This document shows positions 49,069 to 61,634 of a stretch of DNA of 64,000 bases, piece by piece; position 1 is the stretch's first letter, and every line of letters begins with the position of its first letter. This stretch comes from Progne subis subis (taxonomy: Eukaryota; Chordata; Aves; Passeriformes; Hirundinidae), in NCBI GenBank assembly GCA_022316685.1, contig JAKJHU010000823.1, forward strand, positions 1 through 64,000, read 5' to 3'. The notes under the pieces are model-generated. The model ran no database searches. It was not told where the DNA came from and saw nothing but the letters and a program-made list of their open reading frames with translations. The translations under genes and the position numbers were made by a program.

Positions 49069-49791
49069 GCTCAAAGCCGGCCAACCTGGCAGCTCGTTAG
49101 CTGCTCCAGAGCTAACGAAGCACCACAACCCGTCAAGGCCTGCGTGTGCAAAATCCACCAGGCGCGGAGAGAAATTCCCGATCCATCAGGAGCCAGCTGG
49201 GAGCCCTCACTCCGCCAGACTTTCAGGACGCAGCTGCCGCGTCTCCGGCGGCGGAGGAACGCGAGGGGTGATTAAAGCTGCGGCAGAGCGGTTTTAATGG
49301 ACTCTGAATAATCCATTAAAGCACCACACAAGGACGGCTCCTTCCTTTCGGGGCCACCTGGAATCCCAGAGGTTCAGGAAAAGCTCAGGAAACCCAGGGC
49401 AGGATTCTCATTCCGGTTTTCCAAACGAATCTGAGTTTGTTTGCTCACCTTAAATATCACCTAAAAAACCTTTTCTGACCTTTCCGGCTGAAAGGACAGC
49501 TCTGTGCTGTGTTAATAGCTGGAATTTATGACCTTGGAGGTCTTTTCCAGCCCAAATAATTCCATGCTCAGCAAGAACAGCAGTGATATTTTGGTTAAGA
49601 GGAAGTTCGGCGTCGCCGTCCCTCCAACAGGAGACGTCGCTTGGATTCTCCTCCCTCCGCTAATTAAAATCCCTATAAATTAAAATCAATTTAGAATTAA
49701 ATTAAATCCCTTCCAAAAGGTACCAAGTTCAACAGGAGCCCTCAGAAAAAAAAAAAAAAAACAACAAAACGCTGCTGTTACAATTTAAAAG
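49069..49791. other. Non-repetitive sequence with a short hairpin
   Basis: TCGTTAGCT and AGCTAACGA (49094-49118) form a 9-bp stem. A CR1 tail remnant lies at 49515-49568 and an A run at 49747-49760. Confidence 0.4.
49515..49568 (+). mobile_element. CR1 LINE tail remnant
   Basis: TATGACCTTGGAGGTCTTTT and CCAGCCCAAATAATTCCATG. Confidence 0.65.
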
Positions 49792-50055
49792 GGAATCATG
49801 GAATGCTTTGGGTTGGAAAAGACCTTCAAGGTCATTTCATTCCAACCTTGTTCCACCATCCCAGGTTGCTCCAAGCCCAGTCCAACCTGGCCTTGGACAT
49901 TTCCAGGGATGAGGCAGCTTCTCTGGGAATTCCATTCCAACCCCTCACCACCCTCACAGCGAGGAATTCCTTCCCGAAATCCCAAACTCCCCCTGTAAAT
50001 TTAAAGCCGTTCCCCTTGCCCTGTCGCTCCAGGCTCTTCTCCAGAGATTTCAGGC
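49792..50055 (-). mobile_element. CR1 LINE 3' fragment
   Basis: GGAATCATGGAATGCTTTGG to GCCCTGTCGCTCCAGGCTC. Confidence 0.9.
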
Positions 50056-51049
50056 AAATCAAACTTCTCACGGGAAACAAAGGAAGCAAATCCATCGGCC
50101 ACATCCCTTCCCTCCAGGATCCCGCTGTCGGCATCCCGTTGCTCCTGGGGGGCTGCATCCGACCCCGGGGAGGGAGCCTGGAAAAGCCTCTGGAGTGACG
50201 GCTCTGCCTAAACCAAACCCCACGGACACGGAATTCACCTTTCTGGAGAAAAGCAGCCCGGACAAAGAGATCGGGATCATCGGGGGATGGAACCGGGTGG
50301 ATTTCAGGGTCCCTTCCCAACCCAAACCATTCCATAAGGATTTAGGAGCGCAGCCCGTTCACCGGGACTCCTTAAAGGGAATTATCCGGGTTTCTCCCTG
50401 GCCTCTGCACACCAGGACGCTCCGCGCCCTCCTCTCCTCCCAGGTTTTGTTATTCCCTGGGAAGGTTGCTCAAGAACAAGGAGAGGACTCACGTACCGGC
50501 GCTCGAGGACTGGAATTGTATTTTCCACTCCCCGAATCCGGTGTTACCCAAGAGGCCTTTGTGACTTGGCGGCTGAACTCCTGCGGCTCCCGCTCCCAGC
50601 TGGGGCAACGACAACGTTTCCCAATTTCCCAGCTGGACACGGACACCTTTTGGAGCAGCCAGGCAAACAGAAAGGAAGATTTTACATGAATTTAGAAACT
50701 GCTCAGGTTTCTGTGAACAGTAGGAGAGCGAATTCACCGGCACGGAAAAAAACCATTCCCAAAAAAATGCTCCGAACGAGTCTTGTTCTCCAGCTTCATT
50801 CCTTAAAGTTGGATTTGCAACAGGCCAGGGGGGAACGGGGAGGGAGCAACGATGGGATTAAAGCATCAGCACTCAAAGGTTTGGGCTGTGGAGATGCAGT
50901 GGAATAAATGGGATTGGATTTTATTCCCAGCGTGGGCAGCAAACAGGAAAAAAAAAATAAAAAATCAGAGCATCACAGAAAAGGTCGCGGTGGAGCAAAC
51001 GATTTTTACAGCATTAAACAGCACGGTGGACACCGGCCAAATCCGATTT
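50056..51049. other. Non-repetitive sequence
   Basis: A 50-bp CR1 tail (+) lies at 50283-50336. No gene recognised. Confidence 0.4.
50283..50336 (+). mobile_element. CR1 LINE tail remnant
   Basis: GGGTCCCTTCCCAACCCAAA then CCATTCCATAAGG. Confidence 0.65.
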
Positions 51050-51560
51050 TGTTATGGAATCGTGGAGTGGATTGAAATGGATCTTAAAGCTCATCTCATT
51101 CCTCCCCCCTGCCACAGGCAGGGACATCTTCCATTACTCCAGGCTGCTCCAAGCCCCGTCCAACCTGGCCTTGGACAGCTCCAGGGATCCAGGGGCAGCC
51201 ACAGCTTCTCTGGAAATTCCATTCCAGCCCCTCACCACCCTCATAGGGAAGAATTCATTCCCAATATCCCATCTATCCCTGCCCTCTGGCAGTGGGAAGC
51301 CATTCCCTGTGTCCTGTCCCTCCATCCCTTGTCCAAATTCCCTCTCCAGCTCTCCTGGAGTCCCTTTAGGTACTGGAAGAGGCTCTGAGGTTTCCCTGGA
51401 TCCTTCTCTTTTCCAGGCTGGACATTCCCAGCTCTCCCAACCGGGCTCCAGAGCAGAGGAGCTCCAACCCTCAGAGAATCTCCATGGCCTCCTCTGGAAT
51501 TTCTCCAACATCTCCACATCCCTGAAATGCTGGACACCCCAGAACTGGACACCAGCTCCC
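51050..51560 (-). mobile_element. CR1 LINE 3' fragment, about 510 bp
   Basis: ATGGAATCGTGGAGTGGATT to CTGGACACCCCAGAACTGG. Confidence 0.9.
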
Positions 51561-52586
51561 CGTGAGTGGACAACGGTGGGATCACATCTCCCCTAATTTT
51601 CAAGGTCGAGGGGATTCTGCCCAAGAAGAAGGTCCCAAACCCCTGGAATCTGCAATTCCAGGGAATAAGTGCCCCGGCTCCATGGCCTGGCAGCAGCAGC
51701 CAGCGGGTTCCCGGAGCAGAGGACATTGACGGCCGTCTCCTGCCACTCCAAACCAGCAGGAACCTTCCTGGCTGGCGCCATCCCAAAGGAAGAGAGAGGA
51801 CGCTGGGATCGTGCCAAAGCCAACCACACACGGTTGCTTGGAAACCTTTGAAAACTACATCGAAAATTCAGATTTCCATGAAGAGCAGCACGAGCAAAAC
51901 AAGCCCGAGTTGTGCTTTTAAATCCGCCCTCTCCCGGAGCCAACGGCACCGTCACCGCCGTGTTCCTGCTTCCCAAAAAAATCCTGCAGAGCTCCGCAGA
52001 TCACCTCTGGGCCTGGAGCCTTCAAGGTTTTCACAAGTTCACAAGCAGCAAGGAGGGACCTGGCCCCAGGCAGCAGTGAATCCCCCCTGAGAACCAAAAA
52101 TCACCCAGCACCAACAAATATTTCAATAAAATTGGGAAAAGAAAGGTGGAAGGGAAACGCGGAGAAGGAAAAGAACGGAATTCCTGTCGCACGGTGCCGC
52201 CCTGGCATCTAATCAGGGAGCCAGATGAAGGCAGCAATCTGTCTCCTTAAAATATGCATATTTTAATTAATTTATTTTTTTTTTCTTCCTCCTTTCAGCG
52301 CTGCAGAACCGTGTTGGAAGGCGCACGTTAAGAGGCTGCGCCAGGAACGTCCCTCTGCAATCACGAGGGATGGAACGAGTGATTCCATCGTTAGCGGGGA
52401 TTAATTGCCGGGAGCCAGAGCGCTCCTCAGCATCCACCGTGGGATTCAGGATGGGCCGGAGGACCGGGAGGATGAAACCAGGATTTGGTTCTGAGTTTAA
52501 AATCCTGCTGTAGCTGCACTGGGGGAGGTCCGGCTCAGGGTTGGCACGGAACGGGCACCGCACGTGGATTGTGGGGCCAGGGAACA
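51561..52586. other. Non-repetitive sequence
   Basis: No gene recognised; AT-rich near 52248-52285. Confidence 0.4.
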
Positions 52587-53059
52587 CCGGGAGATTGTGG
52601 GATCACAGGCAGGAGGTCCCTCCAGCCCACCGTGAGATTGTGGGATCACAGACAGGAGGGCTTCCAGCCCACCGGGAGATTGTGGGATCACAGGCAGGAG
52701 GTCCCTCCAGCCCACCGGGAGACTGTGGGATCACAGGCAGGAGGGTTTCCAGCCCATTGGGAGATTGTGGGATCACAGTCACATGGCCCTTCCAGCCCAT
52801 CAGGAGATTGTGGGATCACAGTCACATGGCCCTTCCAGCCCACCGGGAGACTGTGGGATCACAGGCAGGAGGGTTTCCAGCCCATTGGGAGATTGTGGGA
52901 TCACAGTCACATGGCCCTTCCAGCCCATCAGGAGATTGTGGGATCACAGTCACATGGCCCTTCCAGCCCACCGGGAGATTGTGGGATCACAGGCAGGAGG
53001 GTTTCCAGCCCATTGGGAGATTGTGGGATCACAGGCACGAGGTCCCTCCAGCCCACCCC
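52587..53059. repeat. 42-bp minisatellite, about 11 copies
   Basis: The unit is GGGAGATTGTGGGATCACAG followed by GCAGGAGGGTTTCCAGCCCACC, with a TCACATGGCCC variant in alternate copies. It lies only 40 bp from the next array. Confidence 0.95.
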
Positions 53060-53098
53060 AAACAGTTCCTTGGGCTGTCTTCTACAGCAGGCTCCTGC

Positions 53099-54340
53099 TC
53101 AGCTTCCACACTGGACCGATCCTCACCTTTCACATGGGATCAGTCCCATGGGACTTTCATGTGGGATTGTTCCTCACCACATGGGATTGTTCCTGACCTT
53201 CCACATAAAATCCATCCCCCACCTTCCACACAGGATTGCTCCTCACCCTCCACACTGGAGCTTTCCTCACGTTCCACATGGGATTGCTCCTCACCCTCCA
53301 CACGGGACCATTCCTCACCTTCCACATGGGATCAGTCCCATGGGACTTCCACATGGGATTGTTCCTCACCTTCCGCATAAAATCCATCCCCACCTTCCAC
53401 ATGGGATTGCTCCTCACCCTCCACACTGGACCATTCCTCAGCTTCCACATGGGATTGCTCCTCACCCTCCACACTGGAGCTTTCCTCACCTTCCACACGG
53501 GATTGCTCCTCACCCTCCACACTGGACCATTCCTCACCTTCCACATGGGATTGCTCCTCACCCTCCACACTGGAGCTTTCCTCACCTTCCACACGGGATT
53601 GCTCCTCACCCTCCACACTGGACCATTCCTCACCTTCCACACGGGATTGCTCCTCACCCTCCACACTGGACCATTCCTCACCTTCCACATGGGATTGCTC
53701 CTCACCCTCCACACGGGACCGTTCCTCACGTTCCACACGGGCTTGCTCCTCACCCTCCACACTAGACTATTTCTCACCTTCCACATGGGATTGCCTCTTC
53801 TCTTCCCCACTGAACTTTTCCTCACCTTCCCCACCGAACTCCTCCTCACCTCACACACCAGACCCTTTCTCACCTCACACATCCGACTTTTTTTTCCCTT
53901 CTCAAACCAGAGTCTTCCTCACCTTCCACACAGGTTCAGTCCCCACCTTCCACATGGGATTGCTCCTCACCTTCCACATTGGAGCCTTCCTCATCTTCCA
54001 CACCAGACTCTTCCTCACCTTCCATGCAGGATCAGTCCCCACCTTCCCCACAGGACCGTTCCTCACCTTCCACACTGGACCACTACTCATCATCCTCACT
54101 GGATCATTCCTTACCTTCCCCACAGGACCGTTCCTCACCTTCCACACTGGATTGTTCCTCCTCTTTCCCACTGAACCTTTCCTCGCCTTCCACGCTCAAC
54201 TCCTCCTCACCTCACACACCAGACTCTTCCCCCTTTCAAACCACTTTTCCTCACCTTCCTCATGGGATTGCCCCTCATCTTCCACACCAGACGCTTCCTC
54301 ACCTTCTACATGGGACCCTTCCACACCTCCCACAGAGTCC
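53099..54340. repeat. 24-bp minisatellite, domain A (dimers of 48 bp)
   Basis: Alternating monomers CTTCCACATGGGATTGCTCCTCAC and CCTCCACACTGGACCATTCCTCAC (written as the common forms). Open frames in several phases encode 8-residue repeats and are not taken as genes. Confidence 0.95.
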
Positions 54341-55140
54341 TCCCACACTGGACCACTCCTCATCATCCTCATCGGATCATTCCTCACCTTCCATACTGGA
54401 TCATTCTTCACCTTCCTCACTGGACAACTCCTCATCATCCTCACTGGATCACTCCTCACCTTCCACAGTGGATCACTCCTCACCTTCCTCACGGGATCAT
54501 TCCTCACCGTCCTCACTGGACCACTCCTCATCATCCTCACCAGATCATTCCTCACCTTCCACAGTGGATCACTCCTCACCTTCCTCACTGGATCACTCCT
54601 CATCATCCTCACCAGATCATTCCTCACCTTCCTCACTGGACCACTCCTCATCATCCTCACCAGATCATTCCTCACCTTCCTCACTGGATCATTCCTCACC
54701 GTCCTCACTGGACCACTCCTCATCATCCTCACCAGATCATTCCTCACCTTCCTCACTGGATCATTCCTCACCTTCCTCACTGGATCATTCCTCACCGTCC
54801 TCACTGGACCACTCCTCATCATCCTCACCAGATCATTCCTCACCTTCCACAGTGGATCACTCCTCACCTTCCTCACTGGATCACTCCTCATCATCCTCAC
54901 CAGATCATTCCTCACCTTCCTCACTGGACCACTCCTCATCATCCTCACCAGATCATTCTTCACCTTCCACAGTGGATCACTCCTCACCTTCTTCACTGGA
55001 TCATTCCTCACCTTCCTCACTGGATCATTCCTCATCATCCTCACCAGATCATTCTTCACCTTCCACAGTGGACCACTCCTCACCTTCCACACTGGATCAT
55101 TCCTCACCTTCCACACTGGATCATTCCTAAACTTCCACAA
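54341..55140. repeat. 24-bp minisatellite, domain B (TCATCATCC type)
   Basis: Monomers CCTCACTGGACCACTCCTCA, TCATCCTCACCAGATCATTC and CCTTCCACAGTGGATCACTC mix in longer blocks. The mixture repeats as a larger unit, indicating block duplication. Confidence 0.93.
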
Positions 55141-55434
55141 GGGATCGTTCCTCACCTTCCACACTGGATCCTTCCCCACCTTCCATGCTGAACTGCTCCT
55201 CACCTTCCACACCAGACTCTTTCTCACTGAATCATTCCGCATTTCCTTGCTGAACTGCTCCTCATTTTCCACACTGAGGACAATTCCCAGCCTTCCACAA
55301 TGACCATTCCCAGCCTTCCACAACAGATCGTTCCTCACTTTCCACATGTGATCGTTCCTCACCTTCTGCACCTGATTCTTCCTCACCCTCCAAATGGGAC
55401 CATTCCCAACCTTCCATACCAGAATATCCCTCAT
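55141..55434. repeat. Diverged junction of the 24-bp array
   Basis: Monomers are still recognisable (CTTCCACACTGGATCC, CTTCCACAACAGATCG) but irregular in length and sequence. Confidence 0.8.
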
Positions 55435-56618
55435 CTTCCAGAATGATCATTCCAAACCTTCCACACCAGAATATTCCTCACCTTCCACACCAGACCCTTC
55501 CTTGCCTTCCAGAATGATCATTCCCAACCTTCCACACCAGAATATTCCCAACCTTCTACACTAGACCCTTCCTCACCTTCCAGAATGATCATTCCAAACC
55601 TTCCACACCAGAATATTCCTCACCTTCCACACCAGACCCTTCCTCACCTTCTAGAATGATCATTCCCAACCTTCTGCACCAGATTATTCCCAACCTTCCA
55701 CACCAGACCCTTCCTTGCCTTCCAGAATGATCATTCCCAACCTTCCACACCAGAATATTCCCAACCTTCCACACCAGACCCTTCCTCACCTTCCAGAATG
55801 ATCATTCCAAACCTTCCACACCAGAATATTCCCAACCTTCTACACCAGACCCTTCCTCACCTTCCAGAATGAACATTCCCAACCTTCCACACCAGAATAT
55901 TCCTCACCTTCCACACCAGACCCTTCCTCACCTTCCAGAATGATCATTCCCAACCTTCCACACCAGAATATTCCCAACCTTCCACACCAGACCCTTCCTC
56001 GCCTTCCAGAATGAACATTCCAAACTTTCCACACCAGAATATTCCTCACCTTCCACACCAGACCCTTCCTCGCCTTCCAGAATGATCATTCCCAACCTTC
56101 CACACCAGAATATTCCTCACCTTCCACACCAGACCCTTCCTCGCCTTCCAGAATGATCATTCCAAACCTTCCACACCAGAATATTCCTCACCTTCCACAC
56201 CAGACCCTTCCTCACCTTCCAGAATGAACATTCCAAACCTTCCACTCCAGAATATTCCTCACCTTCCACACCAGACCCTTCCTCGCCTTCCAGAATGATC
56301 ATTCCAAACCTTCCACACCAGAATATTCCCAACCTTCCACACCAGACCCTTCCTCGCCTTCCAGAATGATCATTCCAAACCTTCCACACCAGAATATTCC
56401 TCACCTTCCACACCAGACCCTTCCTTGCCTTCCAGAATGATCATTCCCAACCTTCCACACCAGAATATTCCCAACCTTCCACACCAGACCCTTCCTCACC
56501 TTCCAGAATGATCATTCCAAACCTTCCACACCAGAATATTCCTCACCTTCCACACCAGACCCTTCCTCGCCTTCCAGAATGATCATTCCCAATCTCCCAA
56601 ATTGGACCGACCCTTCCT
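55435..56618. repeat. 24-bp minisatellite, domain C (71-bp trimers)
   Basis: About seventeen units of 71 bp, each made of CTTCCACACCAGAATATTCC, CTTCCACACCAGACCCTTCC and CTTCCAGAATGATCATTCC monomers plus linkers. The last monomer carries the palindrome GAATGATCATTC in 14 units; three units have GAATGAACATTC. Confidence 0.96.
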
Positions 56619-57127
56619 CAATTTCCCAGCCAACCCTTTCCCACAGACTCCAAAAATACCTCACGGAGCAATCCATGGCAGGGCAGGACAACGCTGCCCA
56701 CCAACACTCCAGAGGAAAACAGGGAATTAAATCATCGTCAGATTCCGTGCAAGAATTCCAGGTTAAATTCCTCCCATTTGAGGCTCGAATCAACTCCACA
56801 CCAACCTACACCGGATTTGGTTCCCAGCCACATCAAAATTCCTCGTCCTGCTCCACGCTGTTTGTTTTGGATTCCCAGCCAGCCCATTGGATTGCATTCC
56901 CATTGCCATCGGAAAGAAATGCGCCTTATCCATAATAAAACTTGGATACAAGGAGCTGAATGACCCGGCCACTCCGACCTCCTCATTCCCTCAAAACACC
57001 TCTCCAACTCCAAGTTCCTCCACGGAAGGATTGTGTTGTGCTTTCCCTCGAGGAAAAGGGATGAATATCCATGAATATCCACGGATGGAAGTCAATTTTC
57101 CAACAGTCGGGGAAACGGATACTCAAC
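56619..57127. other. Non-repetitive sequence
   Basis: Nothing recognised. Confidence 0.4.
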
Positions 57128-57185
57128 AAAGATTTGCAGTGGGATCTTTAAGGCCCCTTCCAACCCAAACCATTCCATGATTTCG
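57128..57185 (+). mobile_element. CR1 LINE tail remnant
   Basis: GGCCCCTTCCAACCCAAACC then ATTCCATGATTTCG. Confidence 0.8.
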
Positions 57186-57689
57186 TGGATTGCAGCTGAG
57201 ACTGAACCCTCCAATCCCCACTTTGAAGGCTCCTCATCCAGCAGGGACAGCGCCGCAAACCACCCACGAAACTCCCAAACTCTTCCTGAGGATTCCCACC
57301 CAAGACCAACGGAAGATTTTATCATTTCCTCCCCGATTTCACGCAACCCTTTTGCTCCAGCAGAAGGAGGATCACGGGATATCCTTGGCGCAGCTCCTGT
57401 TTCCCCCACGTTTTCCCCGAATCCCACACCCTGAATTTTCCCTCCAGCCTCTCGTTCACGACTCGCAGTGGCCGAAAACCTCCGCGCTAAAATTGCCGGG
57501 AATTAATGAAGGTTTGTTTTGGTTTTTGCGTTGTTTTTTTTTGTTATTTTCCCCCATGGATTAACAGCTACCAGTAGTCTCCCAGCATGAGGGTTAATTC
57601 CCACCGGGATACAGCGGAGCTGGATCAACAATCCAGCACCTGAAAGACGCAGCGAGGTACCAGCGGCACAAAGGAGATGCAAATAAATT
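57186..57689. other. Non-repetitive sequence
   Basis: A T-rich stretch lies at 57510-57550. Confidence 0.4.
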
Positions 57690-58198
57690 TGCAAATCCGA
57701 GCATCAAAGACTCCACGAGATCTCGGAGTATTGAAAACATCTTTTCCCTGCGAGATACCGAAGGAACAGCAGCGGGAGCGATGGGAGTGGGAGGACAGGA
57801 GAATGGGGAAAAAAAAAAAAAAAAAAAAGACAAAAAAGTGTGACTGCAGCAGGAGCTCGACAGTTGGAGAAATTCCAAAGGAACGGCAGAGCTTGGGCAC
57901 GAGGAAAACGGTTGGGATGTTGGAGCCGGGTGGGGGTTGGGATCTGCTCCCAGGGAACAAGGATGAGACGAAACGGCCTCAAGCTCTGCCGGGGGAGGGT
58001 TAGGTTGGATTTTGGGAATATTCAGGCTGTCCAACCCTGCTCCAGAGGCGGATCCACAAACCCTGGAGGGATTTAACATCCCTGTGGATGTGGCGCTTTG
58101 GGGACGTGGCCAGCGGTGGCCTTGGCAGTGCCAAAGGAATGGTTGGACTCCTTGAGTGTGGAAATCTTTCCCAACCTCAACAATTCCGTCATTCTAAG
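57690..58198 (+). mobile_element. Second-subfamily CR1 copy with a 5' extension
   Basis: The 3' half is CR1 (GGGTTGGGATCTGCTCCCAG, GGATTTAACATCCCTGTGGA, CAACCTCAACAATTCCGTCA). The 5' half (TTTTCCCTGCGAGATACCGA, an A run, then GAGAAATTCCAAAGG) is shared in inverted orientation with 63465-63790. Confidence 0.82.
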
Positions 58199-58939
58199 AG
58201 AGATATTCGGGCAGCTGATATACGAGACAATTCCAACAGGGAACGACCAGAAAACAACGGGAGGAGGAGGAGGAAACTCAAAGGTTGATCCCAAGGGAAG
58301 AGGACAAAGGTCCTGGCACAGAAAAATGAGGAGCAGCTCCATGAAACACCTGTGGATGGAGTTTGCACATCCCTGCAGCTCCACCGAACTCCAGGAGCTC
58401 CGTGAAAAGCAAGCAGCCAGAAGGGATATTTTTGTCCTTCTGCAGCATTCCCGACAGAATTCCGAGTCTCTCCTCGCAGGGATGAAGGAGTTTCTGCTGG
58501 AGCCGTGAAGGAGGAAGCGGAAGGTGTGAAAAAAACACGAGCGAGGAGAAATGGAGCAGAAGGAAAACGTGAGGAACAAAGGCAGGAGGGGGAAAATTTT
58601 CCAGCAAATCCCTCAAGGCTTCTCAATAAATTTCTCAGACCTTCCAGGCCTGTTAAAAAGTCCGGGATAGCCGGGAAAATCCTGTTTTAGCAGCCATGAA
58701 TCCCATAGGCAGGAGAAAAACCAAGGAGTGAGCAGAACGCTCTGGTTGAAGGCTTGGAAGGGGAAAGATGAGAAGGAAAAAAAAAAACCCCTCCCAAAGT
58801 CCCCCCAAAATAAGGAAAAACGAGGTCCTCAGGGAGATGGAGCCCAGGAACGATGAGGAGTTGGAAGAAAATGGAATAATTGGTTGGGATTTTTAATGTC
58901 CTACTGGAGCACGGCTGAGCCAACTACCTCCAGAAACAG
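58199..58939. other. Non-repetitive sequence
   Basis: No gene recognised. Confidence 0.4.
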
Positions 58940-59375
58940 ATTTCATGGAATGGTTTGGGCGGGAAAGGGACCTTCAGGATCATCGAGTCCCACCCCCTGC
59001 CATGGGCAGGGACACCTTCCACTATCCCAGGTTACTCCAACCTGGCTTTGGACACTTCTAGGGATGGGGCGGCCACGGATTCTCTGGGAATTCCATTCCA
59101 GCCCCTCACCACCCTCACAGGGAAGAATTCCTTCCCAATATCCCATCTATCCCTGACCTCTGGCAGTGGGAAGCCATTCCCTGTGTCCTCCCCTCCATCC
59201 CTTATCCAAATTCCCTCTCCAGCTCTCCTGGAGCCCCTTTAGGTGCTGGAAGGGGCTCTATGGTCTCCTTGGAAATTTTTCTTCTCCAGGCTGGACATTC
59301 CCAGCTCTCCCAGCCTCTCCCCAGCCCTTGGAGCATCTCCTGGATTTGCTCCAACGGATCCAAGTCTGTCTTAAA
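58940..59375 (-). mobile_element. CR1 LINE 3' fragment, well preserved
   Basis: TTCATGGAATGGTTTGGGCG, with the CATCGAGTCCCACCCCCTGC block that most copies here have lost; ends near GGATTTGCTCCAACGGATCC. Confidence 0.92.
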
Positions 59376-60117
59376 CAAACAGCAAAGGAAAGGAGGAAGA
59401 GCAGGTGACACGATAAATAAGATTTTGTCTCATCCCATTAAAATCAGGTGCCCTGGAAGTCATCACGGAGCTGTCAGGATGATTAATCCTTATTTTTCCA
59501 CCACCGGAGCAGGGAATGATTTGCTGGGCTGGCAAGTGGGAAAACCAAGGGAAGAGGAGCCGGGTGCGTGTGGGAGAGAAGAGCTCCGGAGGCAGCTGGG
59601 ATGAGGAGCTGACTCAAAACTTTGGGATCTGTGGTTGGAGCCGCAGACGGGGAGCTGAAAACGTAGGAGAAACTGTTGTGGGATAATCAGGCCGTAAAAC
59701 AAGGGAATACCTGCGGCACCAGTCGAGTCAGGAGCCCCGCTTTGCATAAGGAATATTTAAATACGGATTTTCCCAGTCTTCAGGGCTCAGAGCAGAGTTT
59801 TAAACCAGTTTGGGGAGGTTTAAGCACCAGGAACTCAAGTTCTCCAAGGAAGAATATCCTGGAAGAGAAGTCAGGGTGGTCTTGGGTGCACATGAAGAGG
59901 ATCCATAAAGTAAAATATTTTCAGGAATTCTGACAGTGCTGGGGCTACTCTACAGGAAAGAGCCCATTTTCATCACCCACACTCCATCCAAAACAGGGAA
60001 TCTTTCCCTGCTTTAAGGACAATAATTTGATTTTAAGACTAAAAATTATTCCTTCCTCACATTCCCAGGCTTTTCCAACTCCCAGCACCCCGAAACAAAG
60101 GGTGAGTATCACGGAAA
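59376..60117. other. Non-repetitive sequence
   Basis: Nothing recognised. Confidence 0.4.
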
Positions 60118-60255
60118 GATTCTCGAAATCACAGAATAACCTGAGCTATTCCACAAGGATTGTTGAGTCCTGCACCGGACAGCCCCCAAAATCCCACCGT
60201 ATCCTGGAGAGCCATTTCCAAAGGTTTCTTGGATCAGGACTCCAAACTCCACCAC
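60118..60255 (-). mobile_element. Second-subfamily CR1 3' fragment
   Basis: AAATCACAGAATAACCTGAG, GGATTGTTGAGTCCTGCACC and CCAAAATCCCACC match the avian type beginning ACAGAATATCCTGAGTTGG. Confidence 0.72.
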
Positions 60256-61634
60256 TCTGGAGAACAAAACAGAAACTACCACAGAACGGGAAGAGTTCCA
60301 TCCATCCCACCCATCGCCCAACATCTTGGAAGCACTGGAGCTGTGGACTGTGAAAAACAGGGAATTATCGTCAGGGAAACGTTTCATTTTTTGTATTGCC
60401 ATTTCTGCGATGACAACGCCGGGAATTGTTTACCTGTCAATTTTTGGCAAGTAATAACAAGGGCTTGTAGCAATTAGGATCCGTTTTCATTACGCAGGAA
60501 GAACAAATGACCCGAATCCCGACTCCCACACCCTCTCCCAAAGGGTGAGGTGACCGAACCCTCCTTCTGAACCCGCTTCCCTTTGAATTCCAGCCTCCCA
60601 GCTCTTTGTGAGAGTTCACAGCAGCCTCCTTTCCCAATAATAGGTGCCTGGAACAAAGCAGCTGGAAGGTTTGATTATCCCAGCCGTGCCTTCCGCCAGC
60701 AAATCAGGCTCCCGGCCCTGTGGGAGGGCAAAAAAAAATTCCCCTTCTTATCCGTGTCACCCTTGTGACAGAGCTGCCGAGGGAAAATAGGGCAGAGGAA
60801 ACGCAGGGATCCCTTGGAAAGACTGCAGAAAAAGCAGGTAACCAGGTTAAAGGGATGCTACGCCATGGAATTTTTTACGGGTGACGGGGGAATTTGGTGG
60901 ATTTGACGCGATTCCCGAGGGTTCGAGCTGGATGCGGCTGAGTCGTGGTGGGGGCTTTTCATGGAAAAGCTCCTCACCTGGAAAGGTTCAAAGAAACCAA
61001 AACGTTTCCCGTGGTTAAACGAAGTTGGCGCTCCCGGAGAAGCCGCTCAAACCAGCAGGTCCTGCGTGCCCAAAGCCTTTAATCCCGCTAATTCCGCCCT
61101 CAAAGAAGTTTGGGAGCTCTTCCCGAAATGACAAAGCCGAGCAGCGAGGCCGGGAGATAAGGCGGGAATCAGCCGGGCCTGCAATTTGCCGGCTGATTAA
61201 ATCCCTGGAGCAGCAGGAAAATTAGGGAAATCATCCCCCCAGACGTTTGAAGGAACCGCCGGCGGCCTCCTGGGATAAACGATCTCATCCCAGCGTTTGG
61301 GGGACGGCAGTGGTTGTTTGGGCATGGATGAGATGTTGTTGGAGCCTGCTCGGCCTGTCTGGAGCAGGGACGGGTTTCGGGCGGAGCGGGAGACTCATCC
61401 GAGCGAGTTGGCCAAGAACACTTCCCACCACAAACCGCCCAAAAAGTCGTTTGTCCGAAAAGTCTGAACCGCCTTGGGATGCTTTTCCAAGCGTGCTGAG
61501 CCTCCGTGGAGAAGGTCCACGGATGGCTGGATCTTGGCCACACGACGGCCACCAGCCCCGAGGTGCCGGGAGAGGGAGCCGGTCTCATTATCTGGCAGAA
61601 TTCTCCTTCCCAAGTGGCACCAGCAGGAAAAAAA
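60256..61634. other. Non-repetitive sequence
   Basis: An AT-rich part at 60420-60500 (TTGTTTACCTGTCAA, TAATAACAAGG) might be conserved non-coding DNA; untested. No exon recognised. Confidence 0.35.

Noticed and set aside
52485..55434. Long open frames on both strands (up to 449 codons) rich in H/P/L/T or S/P/D
   Set aside because: Artefacts of 42- and 24-bp repeats whose lengths are multiples of three; open on both strands together.
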